NCBI RefSeq assembly: GCF_003725545.1 | Contig: NZ_RJLN01000022.1 | Span: 1 to 64,000, forward strand | Source: Micromonospora solifontis | Lineage (GTDB): Bacteria; Actinomycetota; Actinomycetes; Mycobacteriales; Micromonosporaceae | DNA: 64,000 nucleotides | Direction: 5' to 3' | Shown here: positions 16,250-23,927 of the stretch, piece after piece | Layout of the letters: each line of letters opens with the position of its first letter | Position numbering within the stretch: position 1 is the first letter of the stretch | Position numbers and translations under genes: made by a program | Notes under the pieces: generated by a model | What the model was told of the DNA's origin: nothing | Databases searched by the model: none | Seen by the model: only the letters and a program-made list of their open reading frames with translations

Positions 16250-16858
16250 TCAGCCGGCGGGCCGGGTGGCGACGACGACCGTGTCGAGGGCGTCGATGCT
16301 GCCGCCGTCGCTGGTGGGGACCGGGCGGCGGGCCGTCTCGGCGCGCTGGATGCGCAACCCGGCGAGCCCGTCGACCACGGCCTCCGGCGTGAGCAGGACC
16401 GCGGGGTCCTGCGGTCCGCCGGTGCCGCCGCGCAGGTTGGCCAGGTCGTGGCCCACGACGACGAGGGTGCCGCCGGGCCGCAGCGCCCCCCGGGCCGAGT
16501 CGAGCACGCCGGCCAGGTCGGGCGCGGGCAGGTGCAGGTAGCTGATCAGCACCAGCTCGTAGCTGCCGGGCACCGGCCGGTACGCGGTCACGTCCGCGAC
16601 CCGCCACTCGACCGGCACGCCCCGCGCGGCGGCCAGCTCGCGGCCCCGCTCGACCGCCACCGGCGCGAAGTCGACGGCGGTGACCCGCCAGCCCTGCTCG
16701 GCCAGCCAGACCGCGTTGCGTCCCTCGCCGGCGGCCAGGTCGAGGGCGGCGCCGGGGGTCAACCCGGTGACCGACTCGACGACGAAGCGGTTGGGCTCAG
16801 CGCTCCACACCAGTCCCGACGCGCTCGCGTACCGGGCGTCCCAGGCGCTGCTGTCCAC
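16250..16858 (-). CDS. Class I SAM-dependent methyltransferase
   Basis: A 202-residue protein starting at GTG 16858 (gaggagg site 7-8 bp upstream). Motif I is ALDLAAGEGRNAVWLAEQG, motif II VTAVDFAPVAVERGRELA, followed by WRVADVTAY and YELVLISYLHLP, and the post-motif ALRPGGTLVVVGHDLANL. This is the tellurite-resistance/TehB-like group of small methyltransferases. Leftward single gene; substrate unknown. Confidence 0.82.
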   Translation of the reverse strand: MDSSAWDARYASASGLVWSAEPNRFVVESVTGLTPGAALDLAAGEGRNAVWLAEQGWRVTAVDFAPVAVERGRELAAARGVPVEWRVADVTAYRPVPGSYELVLISYLHLPAPDLAGVLDSARGALRPGGTLVVVGHDLANLRGGTGGPQDPAVLLTPEAVVDGLAGLRIQRAETARRPVPTSDGGSIDALDTVVVATRPAG

Positions 16859-16986
16859 TGTGTACCTCCTCTGGCGGCGCACCCCGCCAATCCTGACCCT
16901 ACCGGTCGGTGTGGCCCTCGTTCGTCGGTCCCACGCCCTCCGTCACCGGCGGAGGGGAAGCGGTCGAGGAGCTGGCGTCGTGGACG

Positions 16987-17021
16987 CCGAGGGGCGCCCG
17001 GACGAGCCGGGCGCCCCTCGG
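16987..17021 (-). terminator. Terminator of the TauE/rhodanese genes
   Basis: 15-bp perfect stem CCGAGGGGCGCCCGG / CCGGGCGCCCCTCGG with a 5-nt loop, 10 bp beyond the stop of the TauE-like gene. Confidence 0.75.
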
Positions 17022-17030
17022 GACCGGAAC

Positions 17031-17936
17031 TCAGCCGCGGGACGAGGTCGCCACCGGCGCCGGGGGGACCGGCTCGCTCGGCGTCGCCGGCCCTCGCCGG
17101 GAGCGCAGCACGGCCACCACTGCGGTGATCGCAGCGGCGACGCCGACGCCGGCCCAGAGCAGCGGGTTGGTCCGCAGCTCCTCGGGCAGCTGCTGGCCGA
17201 GCACGAAGACGCCCATCACCACGACGAACCAGCCGAACGCCTTGCGCAGCACGTCCGCCGGGATCTTCCCGGCGAGCCGCCCGCCGAGGAAGCTGCCGAC
17301 GATCGCCGCGGCGGTCACGGCGAGCGCCAGTCCCCAGTTGATCTGCACGCTCGAGAGGTAGCCGGCCAGGCCGGCGAAGGACTTCATCGCGATGACCACC
17401 AGCGAGGTGCCGACGGCGACCGGCATCGGCAGGCCGCCGAGGAGCGCCAGCGCCGGCACCACCAGGAAGCCGCCGCCCGCGCCGACCAGGCCGGTGACCA
17501 GCCCGACGACGATCCCGTCGAGGACCACCCGGAACACCGGCAGCTCGTGCGGCACCGGCTTGCCCTCGGCGCCGCGCCGGCCCCGGATCATCGCGAACGC
17601 GGTGGCCAGCATCATCACCGCGAAGCCGGTGAGCAGGAAGCCGGCCGGGATGAACTCCGCCAGCCGGCCGCCGGCGTACGCGCCGGTCATGCCGGCCAGG
17701 CCGAAGATCAGCCCGGTACGCCAGCGGACCCGCCCGGCACGGGCGTGCGGCAGCACGCCCACGGCGCTGGTGGCGCCGACCACGAGCAGGGAGGTCGCGA
17801 TGGCCTCCTTGGCGGGCAGGTCGGCCACATAGACCAGCAGCGGTACGGCGAGGATGGAGCCGCCGCCGCCGAGCAGGCCGAGGCTGACGCCGATCAGCAC
17901 GGCCAGCCCGAGCGTCAGCAGCAGGGTGGCGCTCAT
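17031..17936 (-). CDS. Sulfite exporter TauE/SafE family membrane protein
   Basis: A 301-residue protein with eight or so hydrophobic helices and the two internal glycine-rich repeats of the family (GVSLGLLGGGGSILAVPLLVY near the N-terminus and GLVTGLVGAGGGFLVVPAL in the middle). TauE/SafE proteins export small sulfur oxyanions such as sulfite or sulfonates. Coupled to the upstream rhodanese gene by a 4-nt overlap. In this sulfur island it probably removes sulfite produced by persulfide oxidation. Confidence 0.88.
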   Translation of the reverse strand: MSATLLLTLGLAVLIGVSLGLLGGGGSILAVPLLVYVADLPAKEAIATSLLVVGATSAVGVLPHARAGRVRWRTGLIFGLAGMTGAYAGGRLAEFIPAGFLLTGFAVMMLATAFAMIRGRRGAEGKPVPHELPVFRVVLDGIVVGLVTGLVGAGGGFLVVPALALLGGLPMPVAVGTSLVVIAMKSFAGLAGYLSSVQINWGLALAVTAAAIVGSFLGGRLAGKIPADVLRKAFGWFVVVMGVFVLGQQLPEELRTNPLLWAGVGVAAAITAVVAVLRSRRGPATPSEPVPPAPVATSSRG

Positions 17937-18532
17937 GCCCGCCCCCCGTTGCCCTCGCGGAGTTGGCCGACGATGGTGTCCAGGTCGCAGCTCGCGCCCC
18001 GGTTGTACGGCAGCTTGCTCAGCATCATGCCCATCGCGCAGGTGTTGGTCACCGCGGCGAAGGTGAGGCCGGCGCCGATGAAGCCGGCAACCCACTTGAG
18101 GCCGGGTACGAAGACCGAGCCCAGGACGCTGGCCAGCACGATGGAACCGGCGACCAGGCGGACCTGCCGCTCCAGGTCCCAGCGGGACGCGCCCTGCTTG
18201 ACCGGCGCGTTCGCCGCCTGCCAGGCGAGCATGCCGCCGTTGAGGACCTTCAGGTTGGGCAGCCCGACCCCGGCGAGCGCCTGCTCGGCCTGGGTGGCGC
18301 GGGCGCCCGAGCGGCAGATCAGCACCACGTCCTCGTCGAGGTGGTTGCGCAGTTCCTCGCGGTGCTCCTTGAGCAGGTCGAGCGGGACGTTGTAGGCGCC
18401 GGGGATGTGCACGGTCTCGAACTCGGCCGGGGTGCGCACGTCGAGCAGTCGGGGGGCGCGCCCGGAGTTGATCAGCTCCCGCAGGGTGGTGGCGTCCAGG
18501 GTGGCCGGCTGGGTGGTCTCGGAAGTGCTCAT
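17933..18532 (-). CDS. Rhodanese with C-terminal DUF2892 membrane domain
   Basis: A 199-residue protein: rhodanese domain at residues 10-115 with active Cys73 in ICRSGARAT, then two hydrophobic helices (VAGSIVLASVLGSVFV, WVAGFIGAGLTFAAVTNTCAMGMML) of the DUF2892 type ending in a YNRGASC motif with further Cys residues. Transfers sulfane sulfur at the membrane, next to the TauE exporter with which it is coupled. Lies downstream of the leftward MBL-rhodanese gene, so it may share the operator at 20049 by read-through. Confidence 0.88.
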   Translation of the reverse strand: MSTSETTQPATLDATTLRELINSGRAPRLLDVRTPAEFETVHIPGAYNVPLDLLKEHREELRNHLDEDVVLICRSGARATQAEQALAGVGLPNLKVLNGGMLAWQAANAPVKQGASRWDLERQVRLVAGSIVLASVLGSVFVPGLKWVAGFIGAGLTFAAVTNTCAMGMMLSKLPYNRGASCDLDTIVGQLREGNGGRA

Positions 18533-18581
18533 TTCTCCTCGTTCTGGGACGAACCGCCTTGGCCGGCGGCAGGGTGGGGCG

Positions 18582-18608
18582 CCGGCCGGCGCGCGGTGCG
18601 CCGGCCGG
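18582..18608 (-). terminator. Hairpin between the MBL-rhodanese and rhodanese genes
   Basis: Perfect 11-bp stem CCGGCCGGCGC / GCGCCGGCCGG with a 5-nt loop, 15 bp past the MBL-rhodanese stop. It may attenuate rather than end transcription because the next two genes lack their own visible operator. Confidence 0.6.
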
Positions 18609-18622
18609 AACTCGGGTACGGG

Positions 18623-20023
18623 TCAGGCGTTGTCGGCCATGGCGACTCCCGCCGCCTCGGCCTGGTCGAACTTGTCGTCGACGACGACGACCTCGCGGCC
18701 GGCGTTGGCCAGCAGCGACGCGGCGGCGGTGGCCCGGTAGCCGGAGCCGCAGTGCACCCAGACCGCGCCCGCCGGCACGTCGGCGAGCCGCTTGGGCAGG
18801 TCGGGCAGCGGGATGTGCACGGCGCCCTCGACGTGGCCGGCGCGCCACTCGTTGGTCATCCGTACGTCGAGCACGACGTCCGGGGTGGGCAGGCCGGCGG
18901 GGGTGTTCCCGGCCCGGGCCGCGGCCAGGGCCGGGAAGTCGGCCATCCGCAGCTCGCGGAGCTGTCCGGGCTCGGTGGTCCACTGCTCGGCCGCGCCGGT
19001 GGCCTGCGCGGCGGGCCGGTAGATGCCGATCCGGACCAGCTCCCGCTGGGCGTCGGCGACCTGCTCCGGCGTCTCCGCCAGCAGCGTGATCGGCGTGCCC
19101 CAGTCGATCAGCCAGCCCAGCCAGGTGGACATCGGGCCGTCCAGGCCGAGGCTGACCGTGCCGGCCAGGTGCGAGGTGGCGTACGCCTTGCGGTGCCGCA
19201 GGTCCACCACCCACTCCCCGGCGGCCATCCGGTCGCGGAGCTGGGCCGCGTCGGCCCGGGTGACCGGGGTGAGGTCGACCGGAGCGGGCCCGGCGTTGTT
19301 CGCCACGCCCATGTGGGCGTAGTACGCCGGGTAGGCGTCCAGGCCGGCGAGGGTCTGGGTGACGAACTCGTCCGCCGCGAGCCGCAGCACCGGGTTCGCC
19401 TGCTTCTCCCGCCCGATGGTCGAGTCGGGGGCGTCGGCCTGGCTGGCCGAGCAGAAGCTGCCGAAGCCGTGCGTCGGCCACACCTGCGCCCCGTCGGGCA
19501 GCAGGTCGACCAGCCGCCGCGCCGAGGCGTGCTGGTGGTGGGCCAGCTCATGGGCGTGCTCCTGACCGAGCAGGTCGGTGCGCCCGGTGGTACCGAACAG
19601 CAGCGAGCCGCCGGTGAAGACGCCCGCCGGCTGCCAGTCGCCGTCGGTGGCCTCGTCGAGGACGTACGAGAGGTGGTGGAAGGTGTGGCCGGGGGTGGCG
19701 ACCACGCGCAGCCGCAGGGCGTCGGAGACGGGCTCCACGTCGCCGTCGGTGACCGGTACGCGATCGAAGCCGACCTCGTCCGCGCCGGCGACCAGGTAGC
19801 GGGCGCCGGCGATCCGGGCGAGTTCCAGGCCGCCCGAGACGTAGTCGTTGTGGATGTGCGTCTCCACCACGTGGGTGATCCGCACGCCCTTGGCCCCGGC
19901 GAGGTACAGGATCCGGTCGATGTCGCGCTGGGGGTCGACCACGATCGCCACCCGGCCGTCGGAGGCCAGGTAACTGCGGTCGCCCAGCGAGGACGTGGCG
20001 ATGACGGACACGTCGACTGCCAT
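18623..20023 (-). CDS. Metallo-beta-lactamase / double rhodanese fusion
   Basis: A 466-residue protein. Residues 1-240 are an MBL-fold hydrolase with metal motif THIHND (His56, His58, Asp60), then TPGHTFHHL and WPTHGFGSFC, as in persulfide-dioxygenase-like proteins. Two rhodanese-like domains follow: the first (about 260-350) has no Cys in its loop (LLAETPEQ) and is presumably structural; the second has Cys425 in VHCGSGYRA. Start at ATG 20023; the perfect operator ATACCCCGGGGGGTAT lies 26 bp upstream. Likely oxidises or transfers glutathione/mycothiol-type persulfides. Confidence 0.85.
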   Translation of the reverse strand: MAVDVSVIATSSLGDRSYLASDGRVAIVVDPQRDIDRILYLAGAKGVRITHVVETHIHNDYVSGGLELARIAGARYLVAGADEVGFDRVPVTDGDVEPVSDALRLRVVATPGHTFHHLSYVLDEATDGDWQPAGVFTGGSLLFGTTGRTDLLGQEHAHELAHHQHASARRLVDLLPDGAQVWPTHGFGSFCSASQADAPDSTIGREKQANPVLRLAADEFVTQTLAGLDAYPAYYAHMGVANNAGPAPVDLTPVTRADAAQLRDRMAAGEWVVDLRHRKAYATSHLAGTVSLGLDGPMSTWLGWLIDWGTPITLLAETPEQVADAQRELVRIGIYRPAAQATGAAEQWTTEPGQLRELRMADFPALAAARAGNTPAGLPTPDVVLDVRMTNEWRAGHVEGAVHIPLPDLPKRLADVPAGAVWVHCGSGYRATAAASLLANAGREVVVVDDKFDQAEAAGVAMADNA

Positions 20024-20048
20024 GTGCCGTACTCCTTCCTTTCCCCAC

Positions 20049-20064
20049 ATACCCCGGGGGGTAT
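20049..20064. promoter_or_regulatory. CstR/CsoR-type operator 1
   Basis: ATACCCCGGGGGGTAT, the G/C-tract palindrome with ATA/TAT ends used by CsoR/CstR repressors, just upstream of the leftward MBL-rhodanese start. Confidence 0.8.
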
Positions 20065-20107
20065 ATGGGAGACAGATTTCGACCCGGGTTACGGGCATGT
20101 GTTACCC

Positions 20108-20137
20108 GCCCTCGCCGCGATCACGCGGCGAGGGCGT
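20108..20137 (-). terminator. Terminator of the cstR-like gene
   Basis: Perfect 13-bp stem CGCCCTCGCCGCG / CGCGGCGAGGGCG, loop ATCA, 14 bp beyond the repressor stop. Confidence 0.75.
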
Positions 20138-20150
20138 GTGAATTCCTCGC

Positions 20151-20492
<342 letters not shown>

Positions 20493-20577
20493 TCAACGGC
20501 ACGGGTCACCGGCGGATTCCCACCATCCCAGCGGAACGATCCCCGGCGACCACCCTGCTCACCCTCCAGGAGGTTCC

Positions 20578-20652
20578 ATGGCTCCGGTACGGCATCACCA
20601 GGTGGTCATCGTCGGTGGTGGCACCGCCGGCATGCTCCGCGGCCTGGCCTGA
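20578..20652 (+). pseudogene. N-terminal stub of a sulfide:quinone oxidoreductase-type flavoprotein
   Basis: Twenty-four codons from ATG with a good aggagg site encode HHQVVIVGGGTAGMLRGLA then stop. VVIVGGGTAGI is the FAD-binding beginning of SQR/FCSD-type enzymes, which usually belong to CstR regulons next to DUF302 and MBL-rhodanese genes. The rest of the roughly 400-residue enzyme is missing; 66 bp later the DUF302 gene begins. An internal deletion is inferred. Confidence 0.65.
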
Positions 20653-20718
20653 GTCACCGAATCACCGGCGGCCGGACCGGCCGGCCGGCATCATGTCCAC
20701 CGAAGGAGAGCAGAAGCG

Positions 20719-21111
20719 ATGAGCTACGCGATGACCGTCCGCCTGTCCGCCGGGTTCGCCCCGACGGTGGAGCGCGTCCGGGCGGCCCTGAAGGACCAGG
20801 GCTTCGGGGTGCTGACCGAGATCGACCTGCGCTCGACGCTGCACGACAAGCTCGGGGTCGACCTGGCGGAGTACGTCATCCTCGGGGCCTGCAACCCGCC
20901 CCTGGCGCACCGCGCGGTGCAGGCGGACCCGGCGATCGGCCTGCTCCTGCCGTGCAACGTCGTCGTCCGCGCCGACGGGCCGGACGGCACGGTCGTGCAG
21001 GCAATGGACCCGCAGGTGATGGTGCAACTCAGCGACGCGCCCGAGCTGCGGGCGGTCGCCGACGAGGCCGGCGCCCGGCTGCGCGCCGCGCTGGACGCGT
21101 TGACCGGCTGA
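20719..21111 (+). CDS. DUF302 domain protein
   Basis: A 130-residue protein that matches the DUF302 pattern: N-terminal ferredoxin-like strand AMTVRLSAGFAPTVERVRAALKDQGFGVLTEIDL, then LGVDLAEYVILGACNPPLAHRAV with the family's conserved Cys, then GLLLPCNVVV with a second Cys. DUF302 proteins accompany sulfur oxidation and thiol-stress genes; the biochemical role is not established. Ribosome site gaaggagag. It follows the truncated flavoprotein and operator 3. Confidence 0.85.
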   Translation: MSYAMTVRLSAGFAPTVERVRAALKDQGFGVLTEIDLRSTLHDKLGVDLAEYVILGACNPPLAHRAVQADPAIGLLLPCNVVVRADGPDGTVVQAMDPQVMVQLSDAPELRAVADEAGARLRAALDALTG

Positions 21112-21117
21112 GCCGCG

Positions 21118-21149
21118 CCGGGGGCGCGGGCGGATGCCCGCGCCCCCGG
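21118..21149. terminator. Bidirectional terminator between DUF302 and thioredoxin genes
   Basis: Perfect 14-bp stem CCGGGGGCGCGGGC / GCCCGCGCCCCCGG with loop GGAT between the convergent genes. Confidence 0.75.
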
Positions 21150-21160
21150 GTACGGCAGGG

Positions 21161-21529
21161 TCAGCGGGCTGCGCCGCTTCCGGCCAGCTTTGCCCGTACC
21201 TCGTCCATGTCGAGGTCGCGGACCGCCTGGATCACCTGCTCCAGCGCGGCGGCCGGCAGCGCGCCGGGCTGGGCGAAGACCAGGATGCCGTCCCGGAAGG
21301 CCATCAGCGTCGGGATCGACCGGATCTGGGCGGCCGCGGCGAGACCCTGCTCCGCCTCGGCGTCGACCTTGCCGAACACGATGTCCGGGTGCTGCGTGCT
21401 GGCCTTCTCGAAGACCGGCGCGAAGCTGCGGCAAGGGCCGCACCAGCTGGCCCAGAAGTCGACCAGGACGATCCCGTCCCGGCTCACGGTCTCCGCGAAG
21501 TTCGCTCCGGTCAGCGCCACGCTCGCCAT
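21161..21529 (-). CDS. trxA: Thioredoxin
   Basis: A 122-residue thioredoxin with the active site WCGPC (Cys30, Cys33), the cis-Pro motif RSIPTLMAF, and standard length plus a short acidic tail. Reduces disulfides and persulfides in the cytoplasm. An operator of the CstR type lies 42 bp upstream of its ATG, so this thioredoxin is specialised for the sulfane-sulfur response rather than being the housekeeping copy. Confidence 0.92.
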   Translation of the reverse strand: MASVALTGANFAETVSRDGIVLVDFWASWCGPCRSFAPVFEKASTQHPDIVFGKVDAEAEQGLAAAAQIRSIPTLMAFRDGILVFAQPGALPAAALEQVIQAVRDLDMDEVRAKLAGSGAAR

Positions 21530-21570
21530 GTCCCACCTCCGTGTCTCGACGGCGTTCCAGCGCGCACAAC

Positions 21571-21586
21571 ATACCCATGGGGGTAT
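21571..21586. promoter_or_regulatory. CstR/CsoR-type operator 4
   Basis: ATACCCATGGGGGTAT upstream of the leftward thioredoxin gene. Confidence 0.75.
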
Positions 21587-21654
21587 TTGTTCCCGGTGCC
21601 GCGCGGCTCACTCGGGAATGTCGATGCCCCCGGGGTGGGTTAAGCTCCACGTAG

Positions 21655-21670
21655 ATACCCCGGGGGGTAT
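21655..21670. promoter_or_regulatory. CstR/CsoR-type operator 5
   Basis: ATACCCCGGGGGGTAT, identical to operator 1, 20 bp upstream of the rightward rhodanese pair. Confidence 0.8.
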
Positions 21671-21689
21671 ACGGATTCGAGGAGGAAGC

Positions 21690-22004
21690 ATGCGAGAGGT
21701 CGACCTGCCGGAGTTCGCCGCCGCGCACGCCGACGGCGCCGTCGCCGTGGACGTGCGGGAGCCGTTCGAGTACGTCGAGGGGCACGTGCCCGGCGTCCGC
21801 TCGGTGCCGCTGGCCCAGTTGCCGACCGTGGTCGGGGAACTGCCACGCAACCGTCCCGTCTATGTCATCTGCGCCAGCGGCAACCGGAGCCTGGCCGCCG
21901 CGCAGTTCCTGGCCCGCGCCGGTATCGACGCCCGCTCGGTCCGGGGTGGCACCGGCGGATGGGCGCGCAGTGGCCGTCCGGTCGTCGCCGGGGTGGACGC
22001 ATGA
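21690..22004 (+). CDS. Single-domain rhodanese
   Basis: A 104-residue rhodanese: VDVREPFEYVEGHVPG (substrate-loop start) and catalytic Cys61 in ICASGNRS. ATG 21690 has gaggagg just upstream, directly behind operator 5. The next rhodanese gene overlaps by 4 nt. Moves sulfane sulfur between thiols in the cytoplasm. Confidence 0.9.
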   Translation: MREVDLPEFAAAHADGAVAVDVREPFEYVEGHVPGVRSVPLAQLPTVVGELPRNRPVYVICASGNRSLAAAQFLARAGIDARSVRGGTGGWARSGRPVVAGVDA

Positions 22005-22372
22005 CGCTCGGCGGCAGGCTGAAGAGGCTCTTCGGCGCGCGCTACGCCACCGTCGGGCCGGAGCGGGCGGCCGCCCTGGTGGCCGCCGGGGGCGTGTTGC
22101 TGGACGTGCGGGAGCCGGCCGAGTGGCGGGCCGGCCACGCGCCGCGGGCGCGACACATCCCGCTCGGGCAACTGGCGGACCGGATCGGTGAGCTGCCGGC
22201 GGATCGGCCGGTGGTCACCGTGTGTCGCTCCGGCGCGCGGTCGCGGCAGGCCGCCGCGCTGCTCGCCCGCGAACGCGGCCAGGTGCACAACCTCGCCGGC
22301 GGCATGCGGGCCTGGGCCGAGGCCGGGTTCGCCCTGCAGGCGAAGGGTGGCCGGCCCGGCCGCCTGAGCTGA
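22001..22372 (+). CDS. Single-domain rhodanese
   Basis: A 123-residue rhodanese with an N-terminal basic extension (TLGGRLKRLFGARYATV), DVREPAEWRAGHAPRA, and Cys75 in VCRSGARSRQ. The CRSGAR loop is close to that of the TauE-linked rhodanese, while the partner upstream has CASGNRS, so substrate ranges may differ. Coupled to the preceding rhodanese; a strong terminator follows. Confidence 0.9.
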   Translation: MTLGGRLKRLFGARYATVGPERAAALVAAGGVLLDVREPAEWRAGHAPRARHIPLGQLADRIGELPADRPVVTVCRSGARSRQAAALLARERGQVHNLAGGMRAWAEAGFALQAKGGRPGRLS

Positions 22373-22373
22373 G

Positions 22374-22413
22374 CCGGGCCGATGGTCCCGGAAGGGCGGG
22401 ACCATCGGCCCGG
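22374..22413 (+). terminator. Terminator of the rhodanese pair
   Basis: Perfect 17-bp stem CCGGGCCGATGGTCCCG / CGGGACCATCGGCCCGG with a 6-nt loop, directly after the stop and directly before operator 6. Confidence 0.85.
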
Positions 22414-22416
22414 AAT

Positions 22417-22432
22417 ATACCCCCGGGGGTAT
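22417..22432. promoter_or_regulatory. CstR/CsoR-type operator 6
   Basis: ATACCCCCGGGGGTAT, a perfect palindrome 50 bp upstream of the second MBL-rhodanese gene. Confidence 0.8.
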
Positions 22433-22482
22433 ACGCTATCGTGAGTGTATCGCCGTTCATCACTGCGAAGGAGTTCCGCGCG

Positions 22483-23862
22483 ATGTTGTTCACCCAGTAC
22501 TACCTGGACTGCCTGTCCCAGGCGTCGTACCTGATCGCCGACGACACCACCGGACGGGCGGTGCTCGTCGACCCGCGCCGGGACATCGACGAGTACCTGA
22601 CCGACGCCCGGGCGCACGGCCTGACCATCGAAGGGGTGATCAACACCCACTTCCACGCCGACTTCCTCGCCGGCCACCTCGAGGTGGCCGCCGCGACCGG
22701 CGCCTGGATCGGCTACGGGCACCGCGCGGAGACCGAGTACCCGAGCCGCAAGCTCACCGACGGGGAGCGGATCAGCCTCGGCGACGTGACGCTGGAGATC
22801 ATGGAGACCCCCGGGCACACCCCGGAGTCGATCAGCATCCTCGTCTACGAGCACGCCACCGACCCGGTGCCGTACGGGGTGCTCACCGGTGACGCCCTCT
22901 TCATCGGCGACGTGGGCCGGCCCGACCTGCTCGCCTCCCTCGGCGTCACCGCCGACGACCTCGGCCGGATGCTCTACGACAGCGTCCAGCGCAAGCTGAT
23001 GGGCCTGCCCGACGAGGTCCGGGTCTTCCCGGCGCACGGCGCCGGCTCGGCCTGCGGCAAGAACCTCTCCACCGAGCGGCAGTCGACCATCGGCGAGCAG
23101 CGCCGGACCAACTACGCCTGCGCCCCGATGAGCGAGGAGCAGTTCCTCGCCCTGGTCACCGGCGGGCAGCCGGCCGCGCCGGGCTACTTCGCCTTCGACG
23201 CGGTGCTCAACCGCAAGGCCCGCGAGCTGTTCGACCACACCAGGGCCCCGCGCCCGCTCGACGCCGCCGAGTTCGGCCGGGCGCGCAGCGAGGGCGCCGT
23301 GGTGGTGGACGCCCGCGACCCGCAGGAGTTCGCCGCCGGCCACGTCCGGGGTGCGATCAACATCCCCGCCGACGGCCGGTTCGCCGAGACCGCGGGCAGC
23401 GTGATCGCGCCCGACCGCAAGGTGCTCGTGGTGGCCCCGCAGGACCGGGAGGAGGAGATCGTCGTACGCCTCGCCCGGATCGGCTTCGACCACGTCGTGG
23501 GCTACCTGCGCGAGCCCGAGGGCGCGTTCCTGGAGATGGTCGCCGACATGGCGCGGGCCAGCCGGCTCACCGCCACCGAGCTGCGCGCGGCGCTGGACAC
23601 CGCCACCGCGCCCGTGGTGCTGGACGTCCGCAACGCCGGTGAGCGGGAGCAGGGCGGCGTCGACGGCTCGCTGCACATCCCGCTCGCGGAGCTGCCCCGC
23701 CGCCTCGACGAGGTGCCGTCCGACCGGCCGGTCGTGGTGCACTGCGCCGGCGGGTACCGCTCCTCGGTCGCGGCCAGCCTGCTGCGCAACGCCGGCCGGG
23801 CCGACGTCTCCGACCTGCTCGGGGGCTACGGCGCCTGGCAGGCGCTGCACGCCGCCGTCTGA
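22483..23862 (+). CDS. Persulfide dioxygenase-like MBL / double rhodanese fusion
   Basis: A 459-residue protein. The MBL domain (1-250) has THFHAD (His56, His58, Asp60), ETPGHTPES, TGDALFIGDVGRPDL and FPAHGAGSACG, close to ETHE1/CstB-type persulfide dioxygenases. The first rhodanese domain has lost its Cys (VVAPQDREEE); the second keeps it in VHCAGGYRSS. CstB-like enzymes convert persulfide to thiosulfate by joining dioxygenase and rhodanese steps. Start ATG 22483 lies in the leader behind operator 6. A terminator follows. Confidence 0.88.
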   Translation: MLFTQYYLDCLSQASYLIADDTTGRAVLVDPRRDIDEYLTDARAHGLTIEGVINTHFHADFLAGHLEVAAATGAWIGYGHRAETEYPSRKLTDGERISLGDVTLEIMETPGHTPESISILVYEHATDPVPYGVLTGDALFIGDVGRPDLLASLGVTADDLGRMLYDSVQRKLMGLPDEVRVFPAHGAGSACGKNLSTERQSTIGEQRRTNYACAPMSEEQFLALVTGGQPAAPGYFAFDAVLNRKARELFDHTRAPRPLDAAEFGRARSEGAVVVDARDPQEFAAGHVRGAINIPADGRFAETAGSVIAPDRKVLVVAPQDREEEIVVRLARIGFDHVVGYLREPEGAFLEMVADMARASRLTATELRAALDTATAPVVLDVRNAGEREQGGVDGSLHIPLAELPRRLDEVPSDRPVVVHCAGGYRSSVAASLLRNAGRADVSDLLGGYGAWQALHAAV

Positions 23863-23874
23863 CCGACCGGTCTC

Positions 23875-23908
23875 GCGGGTGGCCGGGGCAACCGCCCCGG
23901 CCACCCGC
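23875..23908 (+). terminator. Terminator after the persulfide dioxygenase gene
   Basis: Perfect 15-bp stem GCGGGTGGCCGGGGC / GCCCCGGCCACCCGC with loop AACC. Despite it, the MFS gene begins only 20 bp later. Confidence 0.75.
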
Positions 23909-23927
23909 CGCGTACGTGGGAGAAGAG

